Assembly (NCBI GenBank): GCA_015066705.1 | Contig: SVNV01000005.1 | Coordinates: 1 to 64,000 of the forward strand | Direction: 5' to 3' | Source: Ruminococcus sp. | Lineage (GTDB): Bacteria; Bacillota; Clostridia; Oscillospirales; Ruminococcaceae | Length of the DNA stretch: 64,000 nucleotides | Translations under genes and position numbers: made by a program | Part shown: positions 9,163-16,511 of the stretch, piece after piece | Numbering within the stretch: the stretch's first letter is position 1 | How the letters are laid out: each line of letters begins with the position of its first letter | The notes under the pieces: model-generated | What the model saw: only the letters and a program-made list of their open reading frames with translations | Told to the model about the DNA's origin: nothing | Database searches by the model: none

Positions 9163-10524
9163 TTATCCCTTGAAAGGTTCTCTCTGTGACATAGGAACGT
9201 ATTCCTTACGCTTTGCAACAGCCTTGTATGCAGGTCTGATAATCTTCTTTCCTGTAACGATTTCCTCAAATCTGTGAGCACACCAGCCGGCCATTCTTGA
9301 AACAGCAAAAAGCGGTGTAACCAAATCCTCAGGAACGCCCAGCATTCTGTAAACAAGTCCTGAATACATATCAACGTTTGCACAGACAATCTTAGCGTCG
9401 CCCTTAACCTCAAAGAAAAGCTCAGGTGTAAGTCTTTCGATAGTTTCAAGGAGTCTGAATTCCTTTTCGTATTCAGTGCCGATAGCCATTCTTCCTGCGT
9501 GTTCTTTAAGGATAACAGCTCTCGGGTCAGAAAGCGTGTAAACAGCGTGGCCCATTCCGTAAATAAGTCCCGAATGGTCGTTTTCTTCCTTTCTGAGGAT
9601 TTTTCTCAAAAAGTCAGCAACCTCGCCCTCGTCATTCCAGTTAGCAACATTTCTCTTTATACATTCCTGCATCTCAACAACCTTCTTGTTTGCGCCGCCG
9701 TGTCTTGGCCCCTTAAGAGCTCCGATAGCAGCAGAATATGCAGAATATGCGTCTGTGCCTGAAGAAGTAAGAACTCTGCAGGCAAAGGTTGAATTGTTTC
9801 CTCCGCCGTGTTCAGCGTGAAGCATAAGTAAAAGGTCAAGAAGCTTTGCTTCCTCGTGTGTAAACTTTCTGTCAGCACGAAGTGTTGAAAGAATCATTTC
9901 AGCAGTTGAGTGATTCTTATCAAGAGGGTGCATAAACATTGTTTCGTTATCAAAGCATCTCTTTTTAACCTGATATGCGTCAACCATAATTGTAGGAAGC
10001 TTTGAGATGATAGAAATAGCTGTTGCCATTTCGTACTCAGGACTTCTGTTTTCAGGGTTGTCGTCATATGAATAAAGTGCAAGAACACTTCTTGCAAGCT
10101 TGTTCATAATGTCCTTTGAAGGTGCTTTAAGAATCATATCCTCAAAGAAAGCATCAGGAAGCGCTCTGTTGCTTGCAAGAATTTCTCTGAAGGATTCAAG
10201 CTCACCCTTTGTAGGAAGCTCGCCCATCAGAAGAAGATAAACAGTTTCCTCATATCCGAATCTGTCCTCATTCCACGCATTGGCAATAATATCCTTGATG
10301 TTGTAGCCTCTGAAAATAAGCTCACCCTCGATAGGCTGTTTTTCACCATCGTTGATTACATAACCGTGAACGTTACAGATATTGGTAAGACCAGCCATAA
10401 CACCTGTACCGTCAGAATTTCTCAGTCCTCTTTTTACGTCGTACTTTTCATAAGCCTTTTTGTCGATTGTATTGTTTGTAATAAACTCTTTGTAAAGCTT
10501 ATCTTTTGCAGGACTGTTTCTCAT
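9163..10524 (-). CDS. gltA: Citrate synthase
   Basis: The enzyme condenses oxaloacetate and acetyl-CoA to citrate. In a fermentative clostridium it probably feeds the oxidative branch to 2-oxoglutarate and glutamate. The 453-residue protein shows the catalytic histidine motifs LLMLHAEHGGGNNST and YGMGHAVYTLSDPRA, which carries the active-site Asp, plus the CoA-binding region near LKGPRHGGAN. The extra N-terminal segment before VIDGEL-type strands is typical of the longer clostridial enzymes. ATG 10522-10524 was chosen because AAAGGAG lies eight bases upstream; the in-frame GTG at 10531-10533 abuts that site. It is monocistronic, with its own promoter and terminator. Confidence 0.93.
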   Translation of the reverse strand: MRNSPAKDKLYKEFITNNTIDKKAYEKYDVKRGLRNSDGTGVMAGLTNICNVHGYVINDGEKQPIEGELIFRGYNIKDIIANAWNEDRFGYEETVYLLLMGELPTKGELESFREILASNRALPDAFFEDMILKAPSKDIMNKLARSVLALYSYDDNPENRSPEYEMATAISIISKLPTIMVDAYQVKKRCFDNETMFMHPLDKNHSTAEMILSTLRADRKFTHEEAKLLDLLLMLHAEHGGGNNSTFACRVLTSSGTDAYSAYSAAIGALKGPRHGGANKKVVEMQECIKRNVANWNDEGEVADFLRKILRKEENDHSGLIYGMGHAVYTLSDPRAVILKEHAGRMAIGTEYEKEFRLLETIERLTPELFFEVKGDAKIVCANVDMYSGLVYRMLGVPEDLVTPLFAVSRMAGWCAHRFEEIVTGKKIIRPAYKAVAKRKEYVPMSQREPFKG

Positions 10525-10567
10525 GTCATTCACTCCTTTATGTGTCTAAGAATATAGTTTAACTTAG

Positions 10568-10596
10568 ATTATACACTATTTCAGCTTCAAAGTCAA
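10568..10596 (-). promoter_or_regulatory. Promoter of citrate synthase gene
   Basis: On the minus strand TTGACT is followed after exactly 17 bases by TATAAT. This is close to the sigma-A consensus and lies about 45 bases upstream of the gltA start. Confidence 0.8.
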
Positions 10597-10728
10597 GTAA
10601 AGAGACTTATTTTTGAAATTTCAGACAACAAAACTTGCAAAATTTGCCAGTAGTTGCATACTTTACACATCAAATGCATATATTTTACTGCGGACAAGTA
10701 ACAACCTTCCGACAGAAAGGATTTCAGA

Positions 10729-11670
10729 ATGTCAAAATATATAAGAATTCTCCTTGTTTTTTCACTGCTCCTGACTGCAATTCCCTGTGCGGTTTTTGTA
10801 AAAAACGATAAAAAGCAGACCTCTTCCTATATAAAAAAAACCGGATTTTCACTGCCCGAAAAGGTGCAGATTATGAATGAAACCGACTCGTCACTTTCAG
10901 AAATTCCTCTTGACGACTATCTTGCAGGGTGCGTTCTTGCACAAATGCCCTGCGATTTTGAAGAGGAAGCATTAAAATGTCAGGCAATCATCGCCCGCAC
11001 CTACGTACTTTATCATAGGCACCACAATAAAAAGCTGTCAGAAAATCCTCAGAGCTATTTCACCAGCGAGGAGGCAAAAGGCTTTTATGGCAAAGATTAC
11101 GAAAAAGCTTTGAAACGTGCCACTAATGCCGTCAAGGAAACAGAAGGGTTAGTGCTTACCCATAAAAATTCACCCATAGTAACCGCTTACCACCCAATTT
11201 CAAGCGGATATACTGAAAGTGCAAAGGATATCTGGGGAGCTGATTTGCCATACCTTTTGTCTGTTGAAAGTCCTCACGATTACGACTCACCTCAGGGAAT
11301 ACAGACGATAGAAATGACCGAAGCCGAGCTTTTTTCACGACTTTTTGCATTCGCTGAAATTGACGAGGACACAGATGCTTCGCTTGAAATTAAAAAGAAA
11401 ACCTCTCACGGTACAGTTTTAGCCCTTGAAATTTCTTCCAAAGACATAAAAAAAGAAATTGCAGGTAAGGATTTTGCTGAGATATATAGTCTCAACTCCT
11501 GCAATTTCATAATTTCATTTGATAATGGTATGTGTGAAATCACCTGCCACGGGGGAGGTCACCTCGTAGGGCTTTCTCAGTGGGGTGCAAATCAGATGGC
11601 ACTGTCAGGAAAAACCTGTGAGGAAATCCTCAGCCATTATTTCTGCGGCGTTTCTCTCTTGAAGCTCTGA
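10729..11670 (+). CDS. spoIID: SpoIID/LytB-domain protein
   Basis: SpoIID-family proteins are membrane-anchored lytic transglycosylases; in spore formers SpoIID works with SpoIIP and SpoIIM to remodel peptidoglycan during engulfment. The 313-residue sequence has an N-terminal signal-anchor (about residues 5-24), the SpoIID core beginning with IPLDDYLAGCVLAQMP and EALKCQAIIARTYVLY, and the terminal signature GGGHLVGLSQWGANQMA with the SHYFCG ending. Start ATG 10729 has AGAAAGGA upstream. Its 3' end overlaps the convergent VanZ-like gene by 41 bases. Whether this organism makes spores cannot be told from the window; a housekeeping LytB-type paralogue is the alternative. Confidence 0.85.
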   Translation: MSKYIRILLVFSLLLTAIPCAVFVKNDKKQTSSYIKKTGFSLPEKVQIMNETDSSLSEIPLDDYLAGCVLAQMPCDFEEEALKCQAIIARTYVLYHRHHNKKLSENPQSYFTSEEAKGFYGKDYEKALKRATNAVKETEGLVLTHKNSPIVTAYHPISSGYTESAKDIWGADLPYLLSVESPHDYDSPQGIQTIEMTEAELFSRLFAFAEIDEDTDASLEIKKKTSHGTVLALEISSKDIKKEIAGKDFAEIYSLNSCNFIISFDNGMCEITCHGGGHLVGLSQWGANQMALSGKTCEEILSHYFCGVSLLKL

Positions 11671-12124
11671 TGGTTTTCCACAAAACTATCGCAAATACAA
11701 TTCCGAAAAGTCCACCTACACTGTCAAGAATAACATCATAAATATTCCCGTTTCTCCCCGACACAAAGCTCTGATGTATTTCATCAAAGGCGGCATATAT
11801 AACCACAAAGCCTTCGCTCAAAGCTCCTCTTAAGAGGGGCTTTTTTCTTCTCAGCCCCATAGCAACCAGAAATCCAAGAACAGCATAAACACAGAAATGT
11901 GCCGTTTTTCTTACAAATAAATGCATTCCCTCAACTATTTCTGTCTGCTTTTCTTTAGGCATTTCATCAAAATCAAAAACAAAGCTCTCCGCAATAAAAT
12001 AACAGACTTTTTTGCTTAGTCCACCGCTTTCTTCACCCTTTTGTGCAGAAAAAGAAAATATAACCCCACACCATATAACAGCAAGAGCAAAGAAAATTAT
12101 ATCAACAATGTATTCCTTTTTCAC
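11630..12124 (-). CDS. VanZ-family membrane protein
   Basis: This is a 164-residue polytopic protein of the VanZ-like family. Family members occur as accessory genes in glycopeptide-resistance clusters and widely in Gram-positive chromosomes; the biochemical role is unknown. Visible family features are a first membrane helix with a following FSFSAQ stretch, the RKTAHFCVYAVLGFLV motif and the late DEIHQSFVSGRNGNIYDVILDSVGGLFG motif. Translation starts at GTG 12122-12124 with AGGAG six to seven bases upstream. It lies two bases after cca and is probably co-transcribed with it. Its 3' end overlaps spoIID on the other strand. Confidence 0.87.
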   Translation of the reverse strand: MKKEYIVDIIFFALAVIWCGVIFSFSAQKGEESGGLSKKVCYFIAESFVFDFDEMPKEKQTEIVEGMHLFVRKTAHFCVYAVLGFLVAMGLRRKKPLLRGALSEGFVVIYAAFDEIHQSFVSGRNGNIYDVILDSVGGLFGIVFAIVLWKTIRASREKRRRNNG

Positions 12125-12126
12125 AT

Positions 12127-13467
12127 TTATCTCCTGTTATTCCCGTACCTTTCAGAAACGTATTCCAAAAGCACTCTTTTTTCGTTTTTTATCCTTTCGT
12201 CAACCACAGCCTCAAAGCAGTCCTTTATAATTTCTCCCAGAAGCCTGCCCTCGAGATAGCCTTCATTCATAAGGATTCTGCCGTCAATTTCAAGACTTTT
12301 TATATCAAGTGACGCCTTTTCATTTAAAAGCTCCTGACCGATACGCTTTTTTTCTGAAAGCTCATAAAGCTTTTCCTCACGCTTGTATCCAGACTGTGCA
12401 AGGGTGTCGGCAAGCCGTATCTGAAGATGCTCAAAAAAGAAATCAAAACCGTGTTTCGCAATAAATCTTCTCACACTTTTTCTCACCGCAGGAAATCTGT
12501 TGTCGTGCTCAGAAATGTGATTTAAAATCTTATCCTTTGATTTGTTGTCAAATTTCAGACGGTTTAAAATTCCCCTCGAAAGCTCACAGCTTACCGTCGG
12601 ATGCATTTTGAAATGGCTTTCACCCTTTTCATCAATGGTGACGGTTTCAGGCTTTCCTATATCGTGAAGAAGCATAACCATTTTCAGTACACCGTCGCCC
12701 TCAAGACAAGAAACCGACTTTACAATATGGCTGTAAACATCATAGCAGTGATGAGGATTGACCTGCTTAAAATCAAAGGTTTCTTTCATTTCGGGAATGA
12801 TAACTCCGATAATCTCTCTGTATTTCAGAAGTACACTTTCTGCATTTACGCCACAAAGCATTTTTAAAAGCTCTTCTCTTATTCTCTCGCCGGAAATCTC
12901 TTTTAAGAGGTGGACTTTTCCAAAAATAGCCTCGGAGGTTTCCTCCTCTATTTCAAAGCCAAGACAAGCTGAAAATCTCAATGCCCTCAGGATTCTCAAA
13001 GCGTCCTCTTCAAAACGCTTTTTTGCATCGCCCACACAGCGGATGATTTTATTTTCAAGGTCGCTTTTTCCGTCAAAAAGGTCAATAATTCCCTTTCCCT
13101 CGCTAAAAGCAAGAGCATTTACCGTAAAGTCACGCCTGCTTAAATCTTCCGTCAGGCTTTTCACAAAGGAAACTCCCGTCGGTCTCCTGTGGTCAGCGTA
13201 TTCCCCGTCAGCCCTGAAGGTTGTAATTTCAATAGAGTTGTGCTCAATTCTTACAGTAACAGTACCGTGCTTGAGTCCTGTTTCAATAACGTGAAAATCT
13301 TTAAAAACCTCACATATTTCCTCCGGAAGAGCATTTGTACATAAATCCCAGTCGTTTGGATTTTTCATAAGAATACTGTCTCTGACACATCCGCCAACAG
13401 CATAAGCCTCAAAGCCTGCTTTTTCAAGATAAAAAACAGCAGTTTTTATATATAACGGTAAAACCAT
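12127..13467 (-). CDS. cca: CCA tRNA nucleotidyltransferase
   Basis: The enzyme adds or repairs the 3'-CCA end of tRNAs using CTP and ATP without a template. The 446-residue class II protein has the nucleotidyltransferase head with GGCVRD and the metal-binding DWDLCT (about residues 22-43), the RRDFTVNALA motif and the neck region with LRILRALRFSACLGF. The C-terminal half carries an HD domain (LLHDIGKP with HMCH-like partner residues), as in many bacterial CCA enzymes, which can hydrolyse phosphate. The window's intact tRNA-Thr has an encoded CCA, so this enzyme may act mostly in repair there. It shares a short divergent intergenic region with lnt. Confidence 0.92.
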   Translation of the reverse strand: MVLPLYIKTAVFYLEKAGFEAYAVGGCVRDSILMKNPNDWDLCTNALPEEICEVFKDFHVIETGLKHGTVTVRIEHNSIEITTFRADGEYADHRRPTGVSFVKSLTEDLSRRDFTVNALAFSEGKGIIDLFDGKSDLENKIIRCVGDAKKRFEEDALRILRALRFSACLGFEIEEETSEAIFGKVHLLKEISGERIREELLKMLCGVNAESVLLKYREIIGVIIPEMKETFDFKQVNPHHCYDVYSHIVKSVSCLEGDGVLKMVMLLHDIGKPETVTIDEKGESHFKMHPTVSCELSRGILNRLKFDNKSKDKILNHISEHDNRFPAVRKSVRRFIAKHGFDFFFEHLQIRLADTLAQSGYKREEKLYELSEKKRIGQELLNEKASLDIKSLEIDGRILMNEGYLEGRLLGEIIKDCFEAVVDERIKNEKRVLLEYVSERYGNNRR

Positions 13468-13520
13468 AATGCTCCCTCCGTTTCAAGAATTTTTCACCTA
13501 TATAAGGGTATCATATTTCT

Positions 13521-15053
13521 ATGAAAATTTCAAGAATTAAAAAATCAAATATATTCCTTCCTCTTTTGTCAGGAATACTTTCAGCAACCGTTTCTCTTTA
13601 TAATCAGCTGGGGCTTGTTATCCCTCTGACACTCCTGCCATTTTTCTTTTCGCTGTCACACACCCACACATTCAGAATCTATATGAAAAAGATTGTTGCT
13701 TTTTCGCTAAGCTACTATCTGGTTTTATTTTCATTTTTAATTACGACAAAGGATTTTCTTCCTTTTTCATATTTCATAAGTAGTATGCTCGCCACTCTGG
13801 CAGTAATTCTTCTGTCATTGTGGCAAAGTCTGTGGCTGTGCTTCTCCCTTACATTCGGATATTTTTTCAAGGGACGTTTTTCAAGACCTGTTGCGATTTC
13901 CTTTCTGTTTGTGCTGGGAGAACATTTTCAGGAGCATAACCCCCTTTTCACCTTTGCCTTTACAAAGCTCGAAAACTCCCTTGCGTTTTTTCCGTATTTC
14001 ATTCAGCCCTCGGCATATCTCGGCGGGTCATTTGTGGCACTGTTAATTCTTCTGACTTCTTCCCTGTTGTCTGTTTTTGTCACAAGAACAAACCCTCCGG
14101 CTGTCCGTTATCTTTCCGTTGTGGGGGCTGTCAGCATTGTTTTTCTCACCTTTACATTTTCAGCAGTGCGGATAAACACCTATGACAATACCGGACAAGC
14201 AATAAACGGCGTTATTATCCAGACATCTGTCGAAGGAGAAGAAAAATACGACCTTACAGTAAATGACGCCACTCAGAACTGCGCTCAGCTTATCGAAGGA
14301 AGCATAAATCACAACACAGATTTAGTTCTTCTCCCTGAAACCTCAATTCCCGAATATATCCATAAGGAAAAGGCCTTTTTGAAGCTTCTTTCACTTTCTC
14401 AGAAAAACAATGCAGTAATAGTGACAGGTTGCTTTTCAAGAAATGACGAAAACCACTATAATTCACTTGTTGCCATAAACCCCGACAGCACCATTTCAAC
14501 CACCTACAACAAAACCTTTCTCGTGCCTTTCGGGGAGTATGCACCTTTTTTCAAGGAGCTTTTTAAATTCAGAAATCTTTCCTCTGCGACAGAAAACCAC
14601 CCCCTCATAACACCTCTCGGGAATTTTTCTTGTGCTGTATGTATCGAATCGATTTTTTCAGACATAACAGCATCCCAGACAAAAGACGGCGGAGAAATAA
14701 TTCTTATCTCCACAAACGATAGCTGGTTTGGTAACAGCCGAGGACGAAACCTCCATTTTGCACATTCCATTATGCGTGCCGTCGAGTGTGACAAACACCT
14801 TATGCGTAGCGGAAACTGTGGGATTTCTGCATTTATCTCACCCTTAGGGAAAATAACTACCGCCGATTTTTCAAAAAACGAAGGCTCAATTTCCCAGACA
14901 GTTTATAAAAACCCATATCCGTCGGTGTATTCTGTGGTAGGGGATGTGATAGTAATTCCGTCACTTTTCATCTTTGGGACCGGCTTATTACGTGGGTTTT
15001 CTTCTGTTTACAAAAAAATTATAAAAAAAGGAATATTTCACAAAAGCAGGTGA
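13521..15053 (+). CDS. lnt: Apolipoprotein N-acyltransferase-like protein
   Basis: Lnt transfers an acyl chain to the N-terminal cysteine of lipoproteins. The 510-residue protein has an N-terminal membrane part with about six to seven hydrophobic helices (residues 10-215) and a nitrilase-type domain (about 230-475). The catalytic triad is visible: Glu in LLPETSIPEY, Lys in TYNKTFLVPFGEYAPF and Cys in CAVCIES. The GNCGISAFISPLG motif near the end also fits. A final hydrophobic helix follows. Canonical Lnt is best known in Gram-negatives, and many Bacillota use other enzymes, so its presence is notable. Several lipoproteins in this window (7688, 15123, 15416) are possible substrates. Confidence 0.85.
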   Translation: MKISRIKKSNIFLPLLSGILSATVSLYNQLGLVIPLTLLPFFFSLSHTHTFRIYMKKIVAFSLSYYLVLFSFLITTKDFLPFSYFISSMLATLAVILLSLWQSLWLCFSLTFGYFFKGRFSRPVAISFLFVLGEHFQEHNPLFTFAFTKLENSLAFFPYFIQPSAYLGGSFVALLILLTSSLLSVFVTRTNPPAVRYLSVVGAVSIVFLTFTFSAVRINTYDNTGQAINGVIIQTSVEGEEKYDLTVNDATQNCAQLIEGSINHNTDLVLLPETSIPEYIHKEKAFLKLLSLSQKNNAVIVTGCFSRNDENHYNSLVAINPDSTISTTYNKTFLVPFGEYAPFFKELFKFRNLSSATENHPLITPLGNFSCAVCIESIFSDITASQTKDGGEIILISTNDSWFGNSRGRNLHFAHSIMRAVECDKHLMRSGNCGISAFISPLGKITTADFSKNEGSISQTVYKNPYPSVYSVVGDVIVIPSLFIFGTGLLRGFSSVYKKIIKKGIFHKSR

Positions 15054-15065
15054 AATACTACTTTC

Positions 15066-15084
15066 AGGCGTAAGGCAATCGCCT
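15066..15084 (+). terminator. Weak hairpin after lnt
   Basis: A 5-bp stem (AGGCG/CGCCT) followed by TTTG lies shortly after the lnt stop codon. The stem is short, so this may be only a weak or partial terminator before the lipoprotein genes. Confidence 0.35.
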
Positions 15085-15122
15085 TTTGCAAACTAAAAAA
15101 CTAACCGAAAGGAATAATTATT

Positions 15123-15365
15123 ATGAAAAAGCTTTTGTGCACAGCTATTGCTGTAATTACAACTCTCGCATTTGCTGCTTGTTCAACATCAAGAGATGAC
15201 AACAACACAACAGACACAGCTTCATCAACTTCATCACAGACAAGCACAAACACACCTGGAACAACTTCCAACGAAAACCTCAGTGATAAGGTTTCAGACG
15301 TAGGTGAGGATATTTCTGACGGAATGAATGACGCCGGAAACGCTGTAAGAGACATGCTTGAATAA
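15123..15365 (+). CDS. Small predicted lipoprotein
   Basis: This 80-residue protein has a type II signal peptide (lipobox AFAAC) and a mature chain of only about 58 residues that is rich in Thr, Ser, Asp and Asn. It ends in an amphipathic acidic helix (SDKVSDVGEDISDGMNDAGN). No enzymatic domain is visible. The signal peptide and Thr-rich linker closely resemble those of the next gene, suggesting duplication of the secretion module. The function is unknown; a short surface spacer or a partner of the neighbouring DUF4358 protein is possible. Confidence 0.7.
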   Translation: MKKLLCTAIAVITTLAFAACSTSRDDNNTTDTASSTSSQTSTNTPGTTSNENLSDKVSDVGEDISDGMNDAGNAVRDMLE

Positions 15366-15415
15366 TCTGAAAAAGTGTGTTAGAATGTAGTCAAAACAGG
15401 AAAAGAGGGCTTCTT

Positions 15416-15934
15416 ATGAAAAAACTCATTGCACTTTTGTGTGCATTCACAACACTTGCTTTTGCAGGCTGTTCAACAAGAAATGACGATAATCAGGATA
15501 CAACTACCACAGCCCCTGCTTCACAGGGCACAACAACCACTTCAGGAAAAGAGGAAAACCTCTCTGCCAAAACACTTTTTGATAAAGCAAAAGCCGCTCT
15601 CGGAGAAATCCCCGCAACAGTAACTCTTGACGAGGAAATGTTCAAGGAGCTTTACGGCGAGGGCGATGTTGAAGAATTCATCTGTGAAATTCCTGCTATG
15701 AATGTTCACGCAACAGAAATCTGCGTTGTGAAATTCAAGAAAAACATAACCGAGGACGAGGCAGAAAAGTTTTTCAAAAAGCGTCAGGACAGCCTTGAAC
15801 AAACCTGGAAAAACTACCTCCCTGACCAATATGAAATTGTAAAGGATTCAAAGGTAGAGGTAAGAGGACCGTATGCTCTTTTCTGTGTTGGCGAAAGAGC
15901 AGACGAAGCAGAAGAAGCTTTTGAAAAAGCTTGA
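15416..15934 (+). CDS. DUF4358 lipoprotein
   Basis: This is a 172-residue predicted lipoprotein. The start at 15416 gives a signal peptide with lipobox AFAGC; an in-frame ATG 13 codons upstream would bury the signal and has no ribosome site. After a Thr/Ser-rich linker, the mature part (about residues 60-170) matches the DUF4358 pattern: a short start around EIPATVTLDEEMFKELYG, a central strand VKFKKNITEDEAEKFF, and a C-terminal VEVRGPYALFCVGERADEA that is typical of the family. Its role is unknown. It follows the small lipoprotein by 50 bases and is closed by a strong terminator. Confidence 0.8.
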   Translation: MKKLIALLCAFTTLAFAGCSTRNDDNQDTTTTAPASQGTTTTSGKEENLSAKTLFDKAKAALGEIPATVTLDEEMFKELYGEGDVEEFICEIPAMNVHATEICVVKFKKNITEDEAEKFFKKRQDSLEQTWKNYLPDQYEIVKDSKVEVRGPYALFCVGERADEAEEAFEKA

Positions 15935-15969
15935 TAATGCTTGGTAACTGACAATTTCAATATAAAACA

Positions 15970-16005
15970 AAAAAGAGTAGAAAAGGCTTCTACTCTTTTA
16001 TTTTT
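15970..16005 (+). terminator. Terminator of lipoprotein pair
   Basis: A stem of about 11 bp (AAAAGAGTAGAA/TTCTACTCTTTT) is followed by a run of T residues, 36 bases after the DUF4358 stop codon. Confidence 0.85.
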
Positions 16006-16028
16006 TCAGCATTTCAGAAATGAAAAAA

Positions 16029-16053
16029 CAGCAGGGATTTTTTAACCCTGCTG
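16029..16053 (-). terminator. Minus-strand terminator hairpin
   Basis: An 8-bp stem (CAGCAGGG/CCCTGCTG) is followed on the minus strand by TTTTTT. It would stop minus-strand transcription arriving from the tRNA or GGDEF/EAL side before it enters the lipoprotein genes. Confidence 0.65.
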
Positions 16054-16204
16054 CTTTAACTTTATGGAGAATTTCTTTTTAACTGTACTTTAATTATTAT
16101 TATACTCCTCTATGTGATAGTAAAGTGATAAACCCGTTAAAGTTTACAAATATTCCCGTGTATTTTTGCGGAAACTTTCAGCTTTTCCGAAAAATTTATC
16201 TCCC

Positions 16205-16233
16205 TTGACGATTTGGCAAAAATATGCTAAAAT
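16205..16233 (+). promoter_or_regulatory. Promoter of tRNA-Thr unit
   Basis: TTGACG is followed after 17 bases by TAAAAT. The expected transcription start lies near 16240, about 20 bases before the truncated tRNA copy, so both the half-copy and the intact tRNA should be on one transcript. Confidence 0.8.
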
Positions 16234-16258
16234 AATCAAGTTGACACATAACATAAAT

Positions 16259-16304
16259 GCTGGTGTAGCACAATGGTAGTGCAGCGGTATCGTAAACCGC
16301 AGGT
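16259..16304 (+). pseudogene. 5' partial copy of tRNA-Thr
   Basis: Forty-six bases are identical to the intact tRNA-Thr that begins 117 bases downstream. The copy covers the acceptor 5' strand, D-arm and complete anticodon arm (anticodon CGT), then diverges just before the T-arm. Instead of a T-arm and 3' acceptor strand there is a different small hairpin (TGTCG/CGACA, about 16313-16328). With the shared flank AAAT, the direct repeat is 50 bases (16255-16304 and 16372-16421). It cannot fold as a normal tRNA; it is either a duplication scar or a tRNA-like leader. Confidence 0.8.
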
Positions 16305-16375
16305 CATGAGTTGTCGTTAAGGCGACACACAAACGGACACAGCATACCTTGCAAAAATAAAACTGAATATCAAAT

Positions 16376-16450
16376 GCTGGTGTAGCACAATGGTAGTGCA
16401 GCGGTATCGTAAACCGCAGGTTGCAGGTTCAAATCCCGTCACCAGCTCCA
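16376..16450 (+). tRNA. tRNA-Thr (anticodon CGT)
   Basis: The cloverleaf is complete: acceptor stem GCTGGTG/CACCAGC, D-stem GCAC/GTGC, anticodon stem GCGGT/ACCGC with 7-base loop ATCGTAA (anticodon CGT, reads ACG), T-loop TTCAAAT and encoded CCA. One A-C mismatch is visible in the T-stem. Seventy-two nucleotides precede the CCA. Confidence 0.93.
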
Positions 16451-16452
16451 AA

Positions 16453-16493
16453 AAAACCTCCATAAGTGTTTATATACACTTATGGAGGTTTTT
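16453..16493. terminator. Bidirectional terminator after tRNA-Thr
   Basis: A perfect stem of about 17 bp, centred on AACCTCCATAAGTGT and its complement, has A-runs on one side and T-runs on the other. It can end both the tRNA transcript and the convergent GGDEF/EAL gene. Confidence 0.9.
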
Positions 16494-16511
16494 ATAGTTA
16501 TAAATGAAGGA

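Noticed and set aside
15542..15829. Minus-strand open frame across the DUF4358 gene
   Set aside because: Antisense shadow of a clear lipoprotein gene, without ribosome site or promoter.
16259..16376. Attachment site of an integrative element at the duplicated tRNA
   Set aside because: The repeated part is the tRNA 5' half, only about 117 bases apart, and no integrase is nearby; a duplication scar or tRNA-like leader fits better.
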